Of a DNA stretch of 64,000 nucleotides, positions 47,760-59,871 are shown piece by piece (positions within the stretch are counted from its first letter, which is position 1; each line of letters opens with the position of its first letter). The notes below the pieces were generated by a model. It saw only the letters and a list, made by a program, of their open reading frames with translations. It ran no database searches and was not told the DNA's origin. Source of the DNA: Hofstenia miamia (Eukaryota; Xenacoelomorpha; Acoela; Hofsteniidae); the NCBI GenBank assembly GCA_900660155.1, contig CABFPE010000499.1:215897-279896 (forward strand), in the 5' to 3' direction. Both the position numbers and the translations under genes were made by a program.

Positions 47760-49299
47760 ATGTTAGATTCTAACCGTCTTACAATGCTAACTTCGCTTGT
47801 TTTATCAAATATTACGTTGTTGATGATAAACGACACATCCATTTTTGATTATGACTGCGATGACATCCACAAAAGCGGTCATACATTAAGTGGTATTTAT
47901 GGATTAGTACAGAACCTTTCTTATGTGAACCATGCATTTCTAATAGTATGTCAAATGGAAACGTATAAAGGGGGCGCTGGCTGGACGGTGATTCAAAGGA
48001 AAACGGATAATTCCATAAACTTCAACAGAAGTTGGATCGAGTACAGTGTAGGATTTGGAAATTTGGAGAATTCGTTTTGGTTGGGTAATGAACTACTGTA
48101 CCAAAAAACTTATAGAAATAAGTATGAAGTATATATTGAACTCATTGACACAAGAAACAGAACTAAGTAAGCATTTGCGAGTATTAGCCCATTATTTTGT
48201 GTATTACAATACAGTTAATTAACATCAGCAGCTTCAGATGATTATACATGAAGCTCACTAATTTGTTAACATCAGCAGCTTCAGATGATTATACATGAAG
48301 CTCACTAATTTGTTAACATCAGCAGCTTCAGATGATTATACATGAAGCTCACTAATTTGTTAACATCAGCAGCTTCAGATGATTATACATGAAGCTCACT
48401 AATTTGTTAACATCAGCAGCTTCAGATGATTATACATGAAGCTCACTAATTTGTTAACATCAGCAGCTTCAGATGATTATACATGAAGCTCACTAATTTG
48501 TTAACATCAGCAGCTTCAGATGATTATACATGAAGCTCACTAATTTGTTAACATCAGCAGCTTCAGATGATTATACATGAAGCTCACTAATTTGTTAACA
48601 TCAGCAGCTTCAGATGATTATACATGAAGCTCACTAATTTGTTAACATCAGCAGCTTCAGATGATTATACATGAAGCTCACTAATTTGTTCTCAAAATTT
48701 ATATCCACTTTTCCATTGCATTTGTTAGAAGTTTCTTGTTCAGAGCTAGAATGACATCATATTAAATGTATATTTACATTGCTCTGCTTAATTCATTTTG
48801 CTATTTTTCTATCTAATTTAATTCATTGAAGGCATCAATTCAAATTTTCATTACTTTATTGATGAAAGGATATCTAGCTAAGACAATATACTTTTCCAAT
48901 AGCAATATATTAAATCCAAGGTATGCCTAAATTCAAGCTTAATATTGAACTCTTAGGTATGCGAGATTTGAAAACTTCAAAGTCAGTGATGTCTCAAAGA
49001 AGTATAAATTAACAGTGGAACATCAAACAGGCACATTAGGCATCGCTTTAAAGGAGCATGATGGGATGATGTTCAGCACCTATGATCAAGATAATGACTT
49101 ATCGACCTTAGAAAACTGTGCTGTAACTAATGAATGTGGATGGTGGTTTAACAACTGCGTGGCTGCAAATCTCAACGGTCTTCTTAGTAAGAACGCCAGT
49201 AGTTATCCAATACACAGATCTGCACGCTGGAACAGTTTAATTAAAGACAACAACATTAAAATAAGTTATGTAGCAATGATGATCCGGAAAATAAGTTGA
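47760..49299 (+). CDS. Secreted fibrinogen-related domain (ficolin/tachylectin-5-like) protein
   Basis: Exons 47760-48166 and 48957-49299 (phase 2; AA|G rebuilds Lys136) give 249 residues. The N-terminus is hydrophobic (LTMLTSLVLSNITLLMI), acting as a signal peptide; ATG 47784 (Met9) is an alternative start. The rest is one C-terminal fibrinogen-like domain: DCDDIHKSG, GGAGWTVIQRKTD, GFGNLENSFWLGNE, the calcium loop D179-x-D181-x-D183 (DQDND), CGWWFNNC and a final MMIRK. Such domains bind acetylated sugars in ficolins, tachylectins and invertebrate FReD immune lectins. One extra Cys (NEC) precedes CGWW. There is no collagen or coiled-coil region. A poly(A) signal lies at 49456. The intron carries a 10-unit minisatellite. 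The role as an innate lectin is inferred from family only. Confidence 0.9.
48221..48690. repeat. 47-bp minisatellite, ten identical copies, in FReD intron
   Basis: Ten consecutive identical 47-base units starting AACATCAGCAGCTTCAGATG fill 470 of the 790 intron bases. Each unit contains AGCTTCA and TGAAGCT separated by 12 bases, a 7-bp hairpin. Complete identity points to recent expansion or homogenisation. Confidence 0.95.
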
Positions 49300-49455
49300 C
49301 CAAAGATTAGCTTATAGTATATAGTGCAATTTTATTTGTTTTTTTATTAGGTGTAAGTTGACTTTTAATTTTGTATTTTATTGAAGTTTTTAGTTACTAG
49401 TATGTTTTCGTTGTCATGATCATAGCTCAAAACTATGATTTAGTGATCTTAATGA

Positions 49456-49461
49456 AATAAA
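49456..49461 (+). terminator. Poly(A) signal of the fibrinogen-related gene
   Basis: AATAAA, about 157 bases after the stop codon, the best candidate downstream. Confidence 0.5.
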
Positions 49462-50634
49462 AATGTTAATAAGTTTGTGTTTGTTGTTAAATTCTGCAAA
49501 AATTAATTTTTGTTATTACTTAGGCAAGAAACATTCTTCCTTCTCAATGAGGTCATTGTAGGTGCAAATTATCTCTGGAATTAGTGTATTACATATCCAA
49601 AAAGAAAGTATTCCATTCTGAATTAGGTAGAAATTAAGCATCATCTCAAAATTATATCATATGTTAACCTTCTTATAGTTTGAGAAATTTAAGGAAACAA
49701 TTTAGACATGAGATCACTTTAGAATAATTCCTATAATGCAAAATTATTGTCTTTGTATCCGATCTAGAAAAAACTGACCTTCACATTAGTTCACTTGACA
49801 TCTACTTTTGTGTAAATTCATAATATGCAACATATCCTACATAGAAAAGAACTAGTGACTATTGTTAAGACGCGCGCAAACTTTGCTTATTAAGACTACG
49901 TGTCAATAGCTTGATGTACTTAATTGTAATTAATACCAGTGCCTAGATTGAAATAATGATTCGCGAAGTATGTTAATTGCATTTATCATCAGCTCGGTAT
50001 TACCTCAGATTCACGCGTGGTTAAACCACAAGAATTTCCGTAAGCTGATGTTTTGGATGTCTATATGTAATCTTCAATACAATGAAATTACACTGTACAA
50101 GTTCTTTCTTATACAAATAAATTAACTAATTTGTCTACATTAGCAGGATCCAAAAGCCCCACTAGTTTGTAGTCATGTTTCCACCTTTTGATAGCCTTCT
50201 CATTCGACACTCTCCTGCTCAAAACCGTAAGAAATTTCGAAGCTATTGAAGGTAGACGACATCCTCTTGTGAAAGTACAGTTAGAAACTCCTTCAATTAG
50301 TTTTCATTTTGTTTGGAGGGTAGGATCCAGTCGCATACGATTTACTGGTGCTAAATATTGAATGTAACATGGAATTGGGAAAATAAATGAAAACAATGAG
50401 ACCACTAATGGCAGAATATTAGTTATATTCTTTGGCATTTTTTTGAAAATAGAAGTTATGCTGTGGTACCAAGGAACCAAATATCGCAATGATATGTGAC
50501 AGCATATCAGTATCAGTATCAATAAAAATCTAGTAATCAGTGTTTATCACATAAATTTTTCGGAGCACAGCTTTATATACATTTAATTCAATTTCATTAA
50601 TACTGCTACACACCATCTTGTGTTGAAAACAGTT
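49462..50634. other. No gene seen
   Basis: A+T-rich with no coding-like frame; it precedes the 2.8-kb duplication. Confidence 0.45.
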
Positions 50635-51239
50635 TACGTTTTGTGTTCTTGCATTTCCTGGAATTATCCAATAAAAAAATGCATAGAATCAACTGATAAA
50701 TATCCTGTTAATGTATTGAGAAAATACTCTTTTACGCCTTGAGGTAATTATTCTTCAGATTTGGAATCAAAATTGATGGCTTCAGTAGAGGATCCTCATC
50801 AGAAAAAAAAGTTGTTGACACTTTTCATTTTTTCAGAACCTTCTGTACCTACAGTAGAAATGCCCTTTTGAAGTGGATATAAAACAACAAAATTCGATTA
50901 TTTATATTTATATTTATACAATTTGGACGTATGTGAAAATTTTCGTATCTAGCCAAACAGCGCTCGCGAAAGCTGTGCACAACCCATCCCAAAGAAATTC
51001 TTACGTCGCAGATTTTTAAGATGAGAAAAACGTATTTTTGCTTGAAGCAAAATAGTTTTCCCATAGCAAAGTACTGCATTCTTTATTAAAAATAGAGCAT
51101 TATATACAAATTACGAGTGTATATCCAATCCACGTCTACCCTTGATATTATCACAATAATTGCAAAATGTTATGCAAAATCACTTAATAAATATGATTCA
51201 ATCATGAACATTATAATTGCGATTTCCATGCCCGTGGCC

Positions 51240-51360
51240 GGCCTGTAGCCCGTATGCATGAAATAGGCCCAGTGTTGGTTTGTCCGTGCACGTATTCTAA
51301 ACCAGCCCACTATGGCCTAAGCATAATGTTATTTAACTAAAATAGCTTAATGCAACCAGC
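51240..51360 (+). repeat. Dispersed G+C-rich repeat
   Basis: Diverged match to the reverse complement of 42886-43005 and duplicated again at 54050-54170. Non-coding, family unknown. Confidence 0.55.
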
Positions 51361-51571
51361 AAGCCTTCAACTGTGCTATTAAAAAGAAGCACTTAAACTA
51401 TCATAGCCATCAATAAAAAAATTAAGTTTTATTTTGAAATGACTGAGAAGTTCAATTTGACGACTATAAAATCATAATTAAGTGTCGTTTTGAGAAGATT
51501 ATTCAACAAGATTTGTGAATCATTGAGAAAGCATGCTTCAGCCGTCATAACCATAATCAAAGCTTAAAGGG

Positions 51572-51702
51572 GGGTGCCACACGATGGGCTTTTGCGCTAG
51601 TTAAGTGCACTCTGTGTAGCATGTTTTCCCGCGCGAGGTAATTGCAAGATAATTACTCTCGGAACATATGCCGGGGCGTGAGTTCACCGTGTGGTATATT
51701 CC
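51572..51702. mobile_element. MITE-like inverted repeat (also at 54382-54512)
   Basis: The left side CCACACGATGGGCTTTTGCGC-like end and the right side, read inward, CCACACGGTGAACTCACGC bound about 130 bases. The ends match imperfectly and no clear target duplication was found, so the superfamily is undecided. Confidence 0.45.
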
Positions 51703-53443
51703 ATGGTATTCTACAAGGGAATATCAGAAATGCCAGATATTTTATTTGTTGCTGCAGCACCTCGAAACTGAAAGCTCACAAATATTGGAAATTTTAATAT
51801 TTTTTTAGTTCTTGGGCGGCAACATAATGTAGGAACTGTGTTTCATTACGGTTCGTCCTGAAGCTATAACGGAACAACAAGGGCGATCATTTCTTTGCAG
51901 TCAGGTTGAGATACTCGAGAATGTCACAAAACTAATACAGGGGAAGAAATGCAAAGAAAAGCTGAATGTCTTACAGGAAATCTCGATTTACGATCCATGC
52001 AAATTTTGCACAAGTTATAAAGAAAAAAGATGCATGCAATTAATGTTAATCCTTTAAATTTTCCATATACAGAAATGTACTTCTAGTCTAAGTGGGACCA
52101 ATTCAAGAACCATAACGAATGTTCATGACTGCTGCTCAGGTGAAGCAACATTTATGTGTCTATTGGTAAAAAATTTATATCTTAGTAATTAAATATCTAA
52201 TTTCTATGCATATCTCAAAGCATATTTTCCAAATTTCGGTGCATTGTTTGATTACACATATTTCGGGATATTTTTAAGCAATTGAAACCGGGCCCTAACC
52301 ATAATTGGCAACTCACTCAACAGTTTGAAAATAATTAAATTGAAACTACGCTGCACTGGTTGTAGGTCATTTTAAAATAAGTGAATTACATTAATTCGTT
52401 TTCTGAAGTTCACAACTTAAACTTCTTACATTACAATATAATGTACATAAGTACTATATTATTATTAAGTCAATATCATAAGATGACAGTGGAATGGAAT
52501 TCTTTAAAATTGATGAATGCAAAAAATTTTATGTGAAATATATTTTGTACTGTTTTGTAATTTCTACGATAAATCTACATGAAGATAAGTGTTACACGAA
52601 ATGCATATACATAGATATATATATATATATAGAACCGTATGCTCGGCTCGTGCCGTTACGGGCCCTATTCTAGTTGATATATTTAGGAAACCTTCAATTG
52701 ACATTTGGAATCTGGGTATTATTCGAGTTTAGCCGCTTGGTTAATGCTTATAATGGAGCATGTTCTTCAATTTTTGTGAGGTCATACATGGTAGAGGAGC
52801 ATTGGAGTGTTAAACCTCCAAACCTTTATGCAGCAACATTTTTCAAATTTTCTTTTCATTGTTTCTCTCTATTGATGTAGTTTTCAATTGTGCTTTATAA
52901 TATTTGTAAGGAATTTATAGATGGTAAGTATTTCATTTGGAAACATATGACAAACTTTGCAAATACATAAGTTTAGCCAGTAATGCAATTTCTTTTACAA
53001 TACAATTATGTCTGCCCTTGTCGATAAATGTGGAAGATGAGAAAGTGCAAGTGATGTAAACGCTATTATCTAACATGAGCTGAGCCTGATTATGCTTGGG
53101 TTGAAGATTGATCTTCAAAATGGACGTAAAATTTTCTTAAATATGGTTCATATAAATGGACCAAAAATGACCGAATTAGTGTTACTTTAAGTGGGCTGGA
53201 CGATCTTTAGTGTGACCCAAACTTTTTTAAACCTGGGTGAGCTTATGCCAAAATTTTTGTTTCATGTCTTGATATATTTAAAACCAGAAAGACTCCTAAA
53301 AAGCCTTCTTTAAATATTCAATTTTATCAAAATCATGTATATAAATAAAATGAATTTTCAAAATAACTTAATCATGAATCTTATGTGAATTCAAAATACA
53401 GATACAATTTAATTGGTAAAACTTATATACATAATTTCTTGCA

Positions 53444-53444
53444 N
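53444..53444. other. Single unresolved base at the duplication join
   Basis: The N sits precisely between the two 2809-base copies. Confidence 0.9.
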
Positions 53445-56253
53445 TACGTTTTGTGTTCTTGCATTTCCTGGAATTATCCAATAAAAAAATGCATAGAATC
53501 AACTGATAAATATCCTGTTAATGTATTGAGAAAATACTCTTTTACGCCTTGAGGTAATTATTCTTCAGATTTGGAATCAAAATTGATGGCTTCAGTAGAG
53601 GATCCTCATCAGAAAAAAAAGTTGTTGACACTTTTCATTTTTTCAGAACCTTCTGTACCTACAGTAGAAATGCCCTTTTGAAGTGGATATAAAACAACAA
53701 AATTCGATTATTTATATTTATATTTATACAATTTGGACGTATGTGAAAATTTTCGTATCTAGCCAAACAGCGCTCGCGAAAGCTGTGCACAACCCATCCC
53801 AAAGAAATTCTTACGTCGCAGATTTTTAAGATGAGAAAAACGTATTTTTGCTTGAAGCAAAATAGTTTTCCCATAGCAAAGTACTGCATTCTTTATTAAA
53901 AATAGAGCATTATATACAAATTACGAGTGTATATCCAATCCACGTCTACCCTTGATATTATCACAATAATTGCAAAATGTTATGCAAAATCACTTAATAA
54001 ATATGATTCAATCATGAACATTATAATTGCGATTTCCATGCCCGTGGCCGGCCTGTAGCCCGTATGCATGAAATAGGCCCAGTGTTGGTTTGTCCGTGCA
54101 CGTATTCTAAACCAGCCCACTATGGCCTAAGCATAATGTTATTTAACTAAAATAGCTTAATGCAACCAGCAAGCCTTCAACTGTGCTATTAAAAAGAAGC
54201 ACTTAAACTATCATAGCCATCAATAAAAAAATTAAGTTTTATTTTGAAATGACTGAGAAGTTCAATTTGACGACTATAAAATCATAATTAAGTGTCGTTT
54301 TGAGAAGATTATTCAACAAGATTTGTGAATCATTGATAAAGCATGCTTCAGCCGTCATAACCATAATCAAAGCTTAAAGGGGGGTGCCACACGATGGGCT
54401 TTTGCGCTAGTTAAGTGCACTCTGTGTAGCATGTTTTCCCGCGCGAGGTAATTGCAAGATAATTACTCTCGGAACATATGCCGGGGCGTGAGTTCACCGT
54501 GTGGTATATTCCATGGTATTCTACAAGGGAATATCAGAAATGCCAGATATTTTATTTGTTGCTGCAGCACCTCGAAACTGAAAGCTCACAAATATTGGAA
54601 ATTTTAATATTTTTTTAGTTCTTGGGCGGCAACATAATGTAGGAACTGTGTTTCATTACGGTTCGTCCTGAAGCTATAACGGAACAACAAGGGCGATCAT
54701 TTCTTTGCAGTCAGGTTGAGATACTCGAGAATGTCACAAAACTAATACAGGGGAAGAAATGCAAAGAAAAGCTGAATGTCTTACAGGAAATCTCGATTTA
54801 CGATCCATGCAAATTTTGCACAAGTTATAAAGAAAAAAGATGCATGCAATTAATGTTAATCCTTTAAATTTTCCATATACAGAAATGTACTTCTAGTCTA
54901 AGTGGGACCAATTCAAGAACCATAACGAATGTTCATGACTGCTGCTCAGGTGAAGCAACATTTATGTGTCTATTGGTAAAAAATTTATATCTTAGTAATT
55001 AAATATCTAATTTCTATGCATATCTCAAAGCATATTTTCCAAATTTCGGTGCATTGTTTGATTACACATATTTCGGGATATTTTTAAGCAATTGAAACCG
55101 GGCCCTAACCATAATTGGCAACTCACTCAACAGTTTGAAAATAATTAAATTGAAACTACGCTGCACTGGTTGTAGGTCATTTTAAAATAAGTGAATTACA
55201 TTAATTCGTTTTCTGAAGTTCACAACTTAAACTTCTTACATTACAATATAATGTACATAAGTACTATATTATTATTAAGTCAATATCATAAGATGACAGT
55301 GGAATGGAATTCTTTAAAATTGATGAATGCAAAAAATTTTATGTGAAATATATTTTGTACTGTTTTGTAATTTCTACGATAAATCTACATGAAGATAAGT
55401 GTTACACGAAATGCATATACATAGATATATATATATATATAGAACCGTATGCTCGGCTCGTGCCGTTACGGGCCCTATTCTAGTTGATATATTTAGGAAA
55501 CCTTCAATTGACATTTGGAATCTGGGTATTATTCGAGTTTAGCCGCTTGGTTAATGCTTATAATGGAGCATGTTCTTCAATTTTTGTGAGGTCATACATG
55601 GTAGAGGAGCATTGGAGTGTTAAACCTCCAAACCTTTATGCAGCAACATTTTTCAAATTTTCTTTTCATTGTTTCTCTCTATTGATGTAGTTTTCAATTG
55701 TGCTTTATAATATTTGTAAGGAATTTATAGATGGTAAGTATTTCATTTGGAAACATATGACAAACTTTGCAAATACATAAGTTTAGCCAGTAATGCAATT
55801 TCTTTTACAATACAATTATGTCTGCCCTTGTCGATAAATGTGGAAGATGAGAAAGTGCAAGTGATGTAAACGCTATTATCTAACATGAGCTGAGCCTGAT
55901 TATGCTTGGGTTGAAGATTGATCTTCAAAATGGACGTAAAATTTTCTTAAATATGGTTCATATAAATGGACCAAAAATGACCGAATTAGTGTTACTTTAA
56001 GTGGGCTGGACGATCTTTAGTGTGACCCAAACTTTTTTAAACCTGGGTGAGCTTATGCCAAAATTTTTGTTTCATGTCTTGATATATTTAAAACCAGAAA
56101 GACTCCTAAAAAGCCTTCTTTAAATATTCAATTTTATCAAAATCATGTATATAAATAAAATGAATTTTCAAAATAACTTAATCATGAATCTTATGTGAAT
56201 TCAAAATACAGATACAATTTAATTGGTAAAACTTATATACATAATTTCTTGCA
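53445..56253 (+). repeat. 2.8-kb tandem duplication, copy 2
   Basis: Nearly identical to 50635-53443 and joined to it through a single N. It runs to 37 bases before a 1000-N gap. The near-identity and the N make an assembly duplicate (haplotype or misjoin) at least as likely as a true tandem repeat. Confidence 0.95.
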
Positions 56254-56290
56254 TTTAAAAAGAAATTATATATATATATATATATATATA

Positions 56291-57290
56291 NNNNNNNNNN
56301 NNNNNNNNNNNNNNNNNNNNNNNNNNNNNNNNNNNNNNNNNNNNNNNNNNNNNNNNNNNNNNNNNNNNNNNNNNNNNNNNNNNNNNNNNNNNNNNNNNNN
56401 NNNNNNNNNNNNNNNNNNNNNNNNNNNNNNNNNNNNNNNNNNNNNNNNNNNNNNNNNNNNNNNNNNNNNNNNNNNNNNNNNNNNNNNNNNNNNNNNNNNN
56501 NNNNNNNNNNNNNNNNNNNNNNNNNNNNNNNNNNNNNNNNNNNNNNNNNNNNNNNNNNNNNNNNNNNNNNNNNNNNNNNNNNNNNNNNNNNNNNNNNNNN
56601 NNNNNNNNNNNNNNNNNNNNNNNNNNNNNNNNNNNNNNNNNNNNNNNNNNNNNNNNNNNNNNNNNNNNNNNNNNNNNNNNNNNNNNNNNNNNNNNNNNNN
56701 NNNNNNNNNNNNNNNNNNNNNNNNNNNNNNNNNNNNNNNNNNNNNNNNNNNNNNNNNNNNNNNNNNNNNNNNNNNNNNNNNNNNNNNNNNNNNNNNNNNN
56801 NNNNNNNNNNNNNNNNNNNNNNNNNNNNNNNNNNNNNNNNNNNNNNNNNNNNNNNNNNNNNNNNNNNNNNNNNNNNNNNNNNNNNNNNNNNNNNNNNNNN
56901 NNNNNNNNNNNNNNNNNNNNNNNNNNNNNNNNNNNNNNNNNNNNNNNNNNNNNNNNNNNNNNNNNNNNNNNNNNNNNNNNNNNNNNNNNNNNNNNNNNNN
57001 NNNNNNNNNNNNNNNNNNNNNNNNNNNNNNNNNNNNNNNNNNNNNNNNNNNNNNNNNNNNNNNNNNNNNNNNNNNNNNNNNNNNNNNNNNNNNNNNNNNN
57101 NNNNNNNNNNNNNNNNNNNNNNNNNNNNNNNNNNNNNNNNNNNNNNNNNNNNNNNNNNNNNNNNNNNNNNNNNNNNNNNNNNNNNNNNNNNNNNNNNNNN
57201 NNNNNNNNNNNNNNNNNNNNNNNNNNNNNNNNNNNNNNNNNNNNNNNNNNNNNNNNNNNNNNNNNNNNNNNNNNNNNNNNNNNNNNNNNN
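56291..57290. other. Assembly gap of exactly 1000 N
   Basis: A round-number placeholder gap preceded by a TA microsatellite (56267-56290). The true size is unknown. Confidence 0.99.
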
Positions 57291-57991
57291 ATTTAAAACA
57301 ATAATTTTTGGCATTTTTTTGGCTGGCTACAAAAATTATTACCGCACAACCCCCACAGGAATCCCCGCAAGCCAAAATTTCACCCAACTACAACACAATA
57401 AGCCTGGTGTTACTAAACTTCTATCATTAACTAAGGAAATACATTGTGTTATTCACTCAGAATAATATGTACTGAATACCCATTACACTAGAATTAGTCT
57501 TCCATTATGAAATTTCCTCCTTGTTACTAAACTTTCATCACTTTTGGAAAACAATGCCTTCACCTCCTGTCATACTAAAGCAGGCGGGCACATACAACAC
57601 AAATAGTATTATGCTATTCAATTATAGCTTGTTTGCAGATTCTAACCATTCCCACTGGTTGCACCATCCTAAGATGAAATTGAGACACTTATTTCAAGCA
57701 ATTTCGATTGACACCACCGAAACATCCCTCACGTGATAAGGTTAAAGATTGCAAGCTACATAAAATCTACAAGAACGTACTCTCTTTAATATACCTATGT
57801 CTATGAGTAGCTCTCCAAGTTTCATTTGGTATATCTAATGAAGAAAAAATTGATGGTCTCCAAAATAATGAGAGAAGCACAGGTCCAAAGGCTACTATTT
57901 GCTGTTGCATAATGATAGAAATGACTTAGAAACACTGTTTGTTTGCACTTTTGATTCTAATTATAAGACACAAATAGCATTGTAGTGTGAT

Positions 57992-58060
<69 letters not shown>

Positions 58061-58160
58061 TGGTAACATTTTATATTTGAAATAATTCTAATTGTGCCAT
58101 TATTATGTAGCTATGGTTATCATATAAAATGAAATCTTAGACCACCTGGCGTCTATTTAA
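57291..58160. other. No gene seen; long (TA)n run
   Basis: Contains a TA dinucleotide run of about 60 bases at 57994-58054. The short open frame 57521-57736 has no recognisable motif. Confidence 0.45.
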
Positions 58161-59871
58161 CCCCTTCGGAAAGAATGGGTCATATATGACCCATAGATTT
58201 TTTTGCCTTTGATCCATGGTATTTCATAGTTATCCATACATTAAACTATGGGATTTTTATAAATTTGACAAATGATGACCATCAAGTTTTTTGAAATTAT
58301 TTGTTAGGTTTCTAACATCACATGTATGATGTGATTTTTGTTTTTTGATATTTATTCAATATTTCCTCACCATTTATTCGTGCTGAATTTCTATTTTCGC
58401 ATATTTTTCTTATAATTTATAACGTTATTTAGACATGTTATCAGAATATTGTGACGTCTGTATTATATCTGTGGTCACTAGGTCTGATAGCATTATGGGT
58501 CACATAAGACCCATTCGGTCTCAACTGCGGTTTTTCCTTCTCTGAAATACATACGGCATTCATTTATTACGCACTTTAACAGTGCTTAGTGAAGTGCAGG
58601 ACAATGGACCGATTTATCTGCTTTCTACAATTGGTGGATCCGATATGTTCCACGGAAAAGGGAGACAAGAGTTCATCAGGAGAAGGTTAATGCTCCTTAT
58701 CCAAAGATCAGGCCCGTGGCTCGCATTTGCAAGTTAGGAGGGCGATTGCCCAAAAAGTTTAATAAATTAATCATTGTTTTACTCATATGAAATAGTTTCC
58801 CACTTTTTCATTCAATTTTCAAATAGAATGGAATTAGTATTTTAAATATTTTAACAAAATATATTCACTCTAACTTAGTTACAGAATATTAGAATTAATA
58901 CTATTGAGTTTTGCATCCAGGATGGTGGGCGGTAGGGATCCAAGTGGCCCAAAGGGGAGTTCCATGCCTCCTGGCCCCCTTACCCACCGCCCTGCCAAAG
59001 GTGCCCCACGCGCACAACGTCGCTATTAAAGGGACTGATTTAATGGACCAAAAGTCTAAAGCGTACTGTTTTGATATAAAGGATCATTTGAAATATTACA
59101 GGAAACGATTCTACGACTATTTAGACATGGCTATTGTCAATGCTTTCGCTTTGCAAGAAACCTTGCTTTGGATGGAGAAAATATATTAATCAGGGGCCGA
59201 AGTTGGATCCCATCGTCCAAAAACTCTTCTGGATTTGTGAAGGCGGCAGGTTTCGGTCTCATTGGAACCCTTACTTCACACACATATTCTGCTCAAACAC
59301 TAAAAGTAGATCTACCGACAAGAAATCAGATTCATGAAATTGTGATGTTGGAATCAAGTGAGCGCTATCATTGGTTATCAAGCAGGAAAAAACAAATGGA
59401 AAAACTTTTTTTATAGTGTTCAGCTTTAATCTGTTTTTTTCTCTATCTGAACTTCGCAATTGTATCATATTTCTAAATATAATTCTATTTAATTGCATGG
59501 AAATCTTGATGGCATCACATTTTCCTTGGTTACTATCACGGACCTATACATGTAATTATGTATTGTACATTGTGATAAATTTAATTCATTAGCATCTCTA
59601 ATCACTAATATTAACATTTTTATTTATAATGTTGAATATTAGTCTCATACATAAAGATATATCTTCTCAGCAATAATATAAATATAGGAATGAAATTGTG
59701 ATAAAAGCGTCGTATGAGACCCAAAATTTTAAATCTGTCTACTACTTTCAAAAATTGAAAAAAATTTCCAATATTAAATTTCCCAACTTTTATCATATTG
59801 ATTTAAAATACTAATAATTGTAGAAAACATTATTTGAGCAGTTTTAAAAAGTCTTCCTCCGAAGGGGTTAA
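58157..59871 (+). mobile_element. piggyBac-like DNA transposon, shortened, with TTAA target sites
   Basis: The element is 58161-59867 (1707 bp), bounded by TTAA on both sides and ending CCCCTTCGGA in inverted form. Transposase remnants read VPRKRETRVHQEKVNAPYPK before the nested insertion, then GTDLMDQKSKAYCFD, HLKYYRKRFYDYLDMA and IVNAFALQ, the C-terminal catalytic block typical of piggyBac (xGVDLMDQ...VNA). The N-terminal part is absent and the frame downstream breaks, so it is inactive. Near the left end are palindromes built on ATGGGT...ACCCAT (58175-58194 and 58495-58514). A hAT-type element is nested at 58709-58994. Confidence 0.9.
58701..59002. mobile_element. hAT-type MITE nested in piggyBac element, same family as at 14.3 kb
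   Basis: The element is 58709-58994 (286 bp), starting CAGGCCCGTGG and ending CCACCGCCCTG. It is flanked by CCAAAGAT and CCAAAGGT, an 8-bp duplication with one mismatch. Its reverse complement matches the 14348-14592 element over much of its length, including ATCCTGGATGCAAAACTC and AATTCTAATATTCTGTAAC. It has no transposase. Confidence 0.9.

Larger units (their letters stand above)
50635..53443 (+). repeat. 2.8-kb tandem duplication, copy 1
   Basis: The 2809 bases are followed by one N (53444) and repeated at 53445-56253 with a constant offset of 2810. I noticed one substitution (CATTGAGAAAGC here, CATTGATAAAGC in copy 2). Contents are non-coding: a dispersed repeat at 51240-51360, a MITE-like inverted repeat at 51572-51702 and a TA run at 52614-52631. 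No gene is seen in either copy. Confidence 0.95.

Noticed and set aside
48221-48690. CRISPR-like array
   Set aside because: The repeats are contiguous with no unique spacers and lie in a eukaryotic intron; this is a minisatellite.
50849-55928. Repeated ORFs of 61-76 codons
   Set aside because: Chance frames copied by the 2.8-kb duplication; no motifs.
56178-57387. Three long ORFs (about 370 codons) on both strands
   Set aside because: They read through the 1000-N gap; nearly all residues are X.
57521-57736. 71-codon ORF after the gap
   Set aside because: No motif or conservation evidence; adjacent to repeats.
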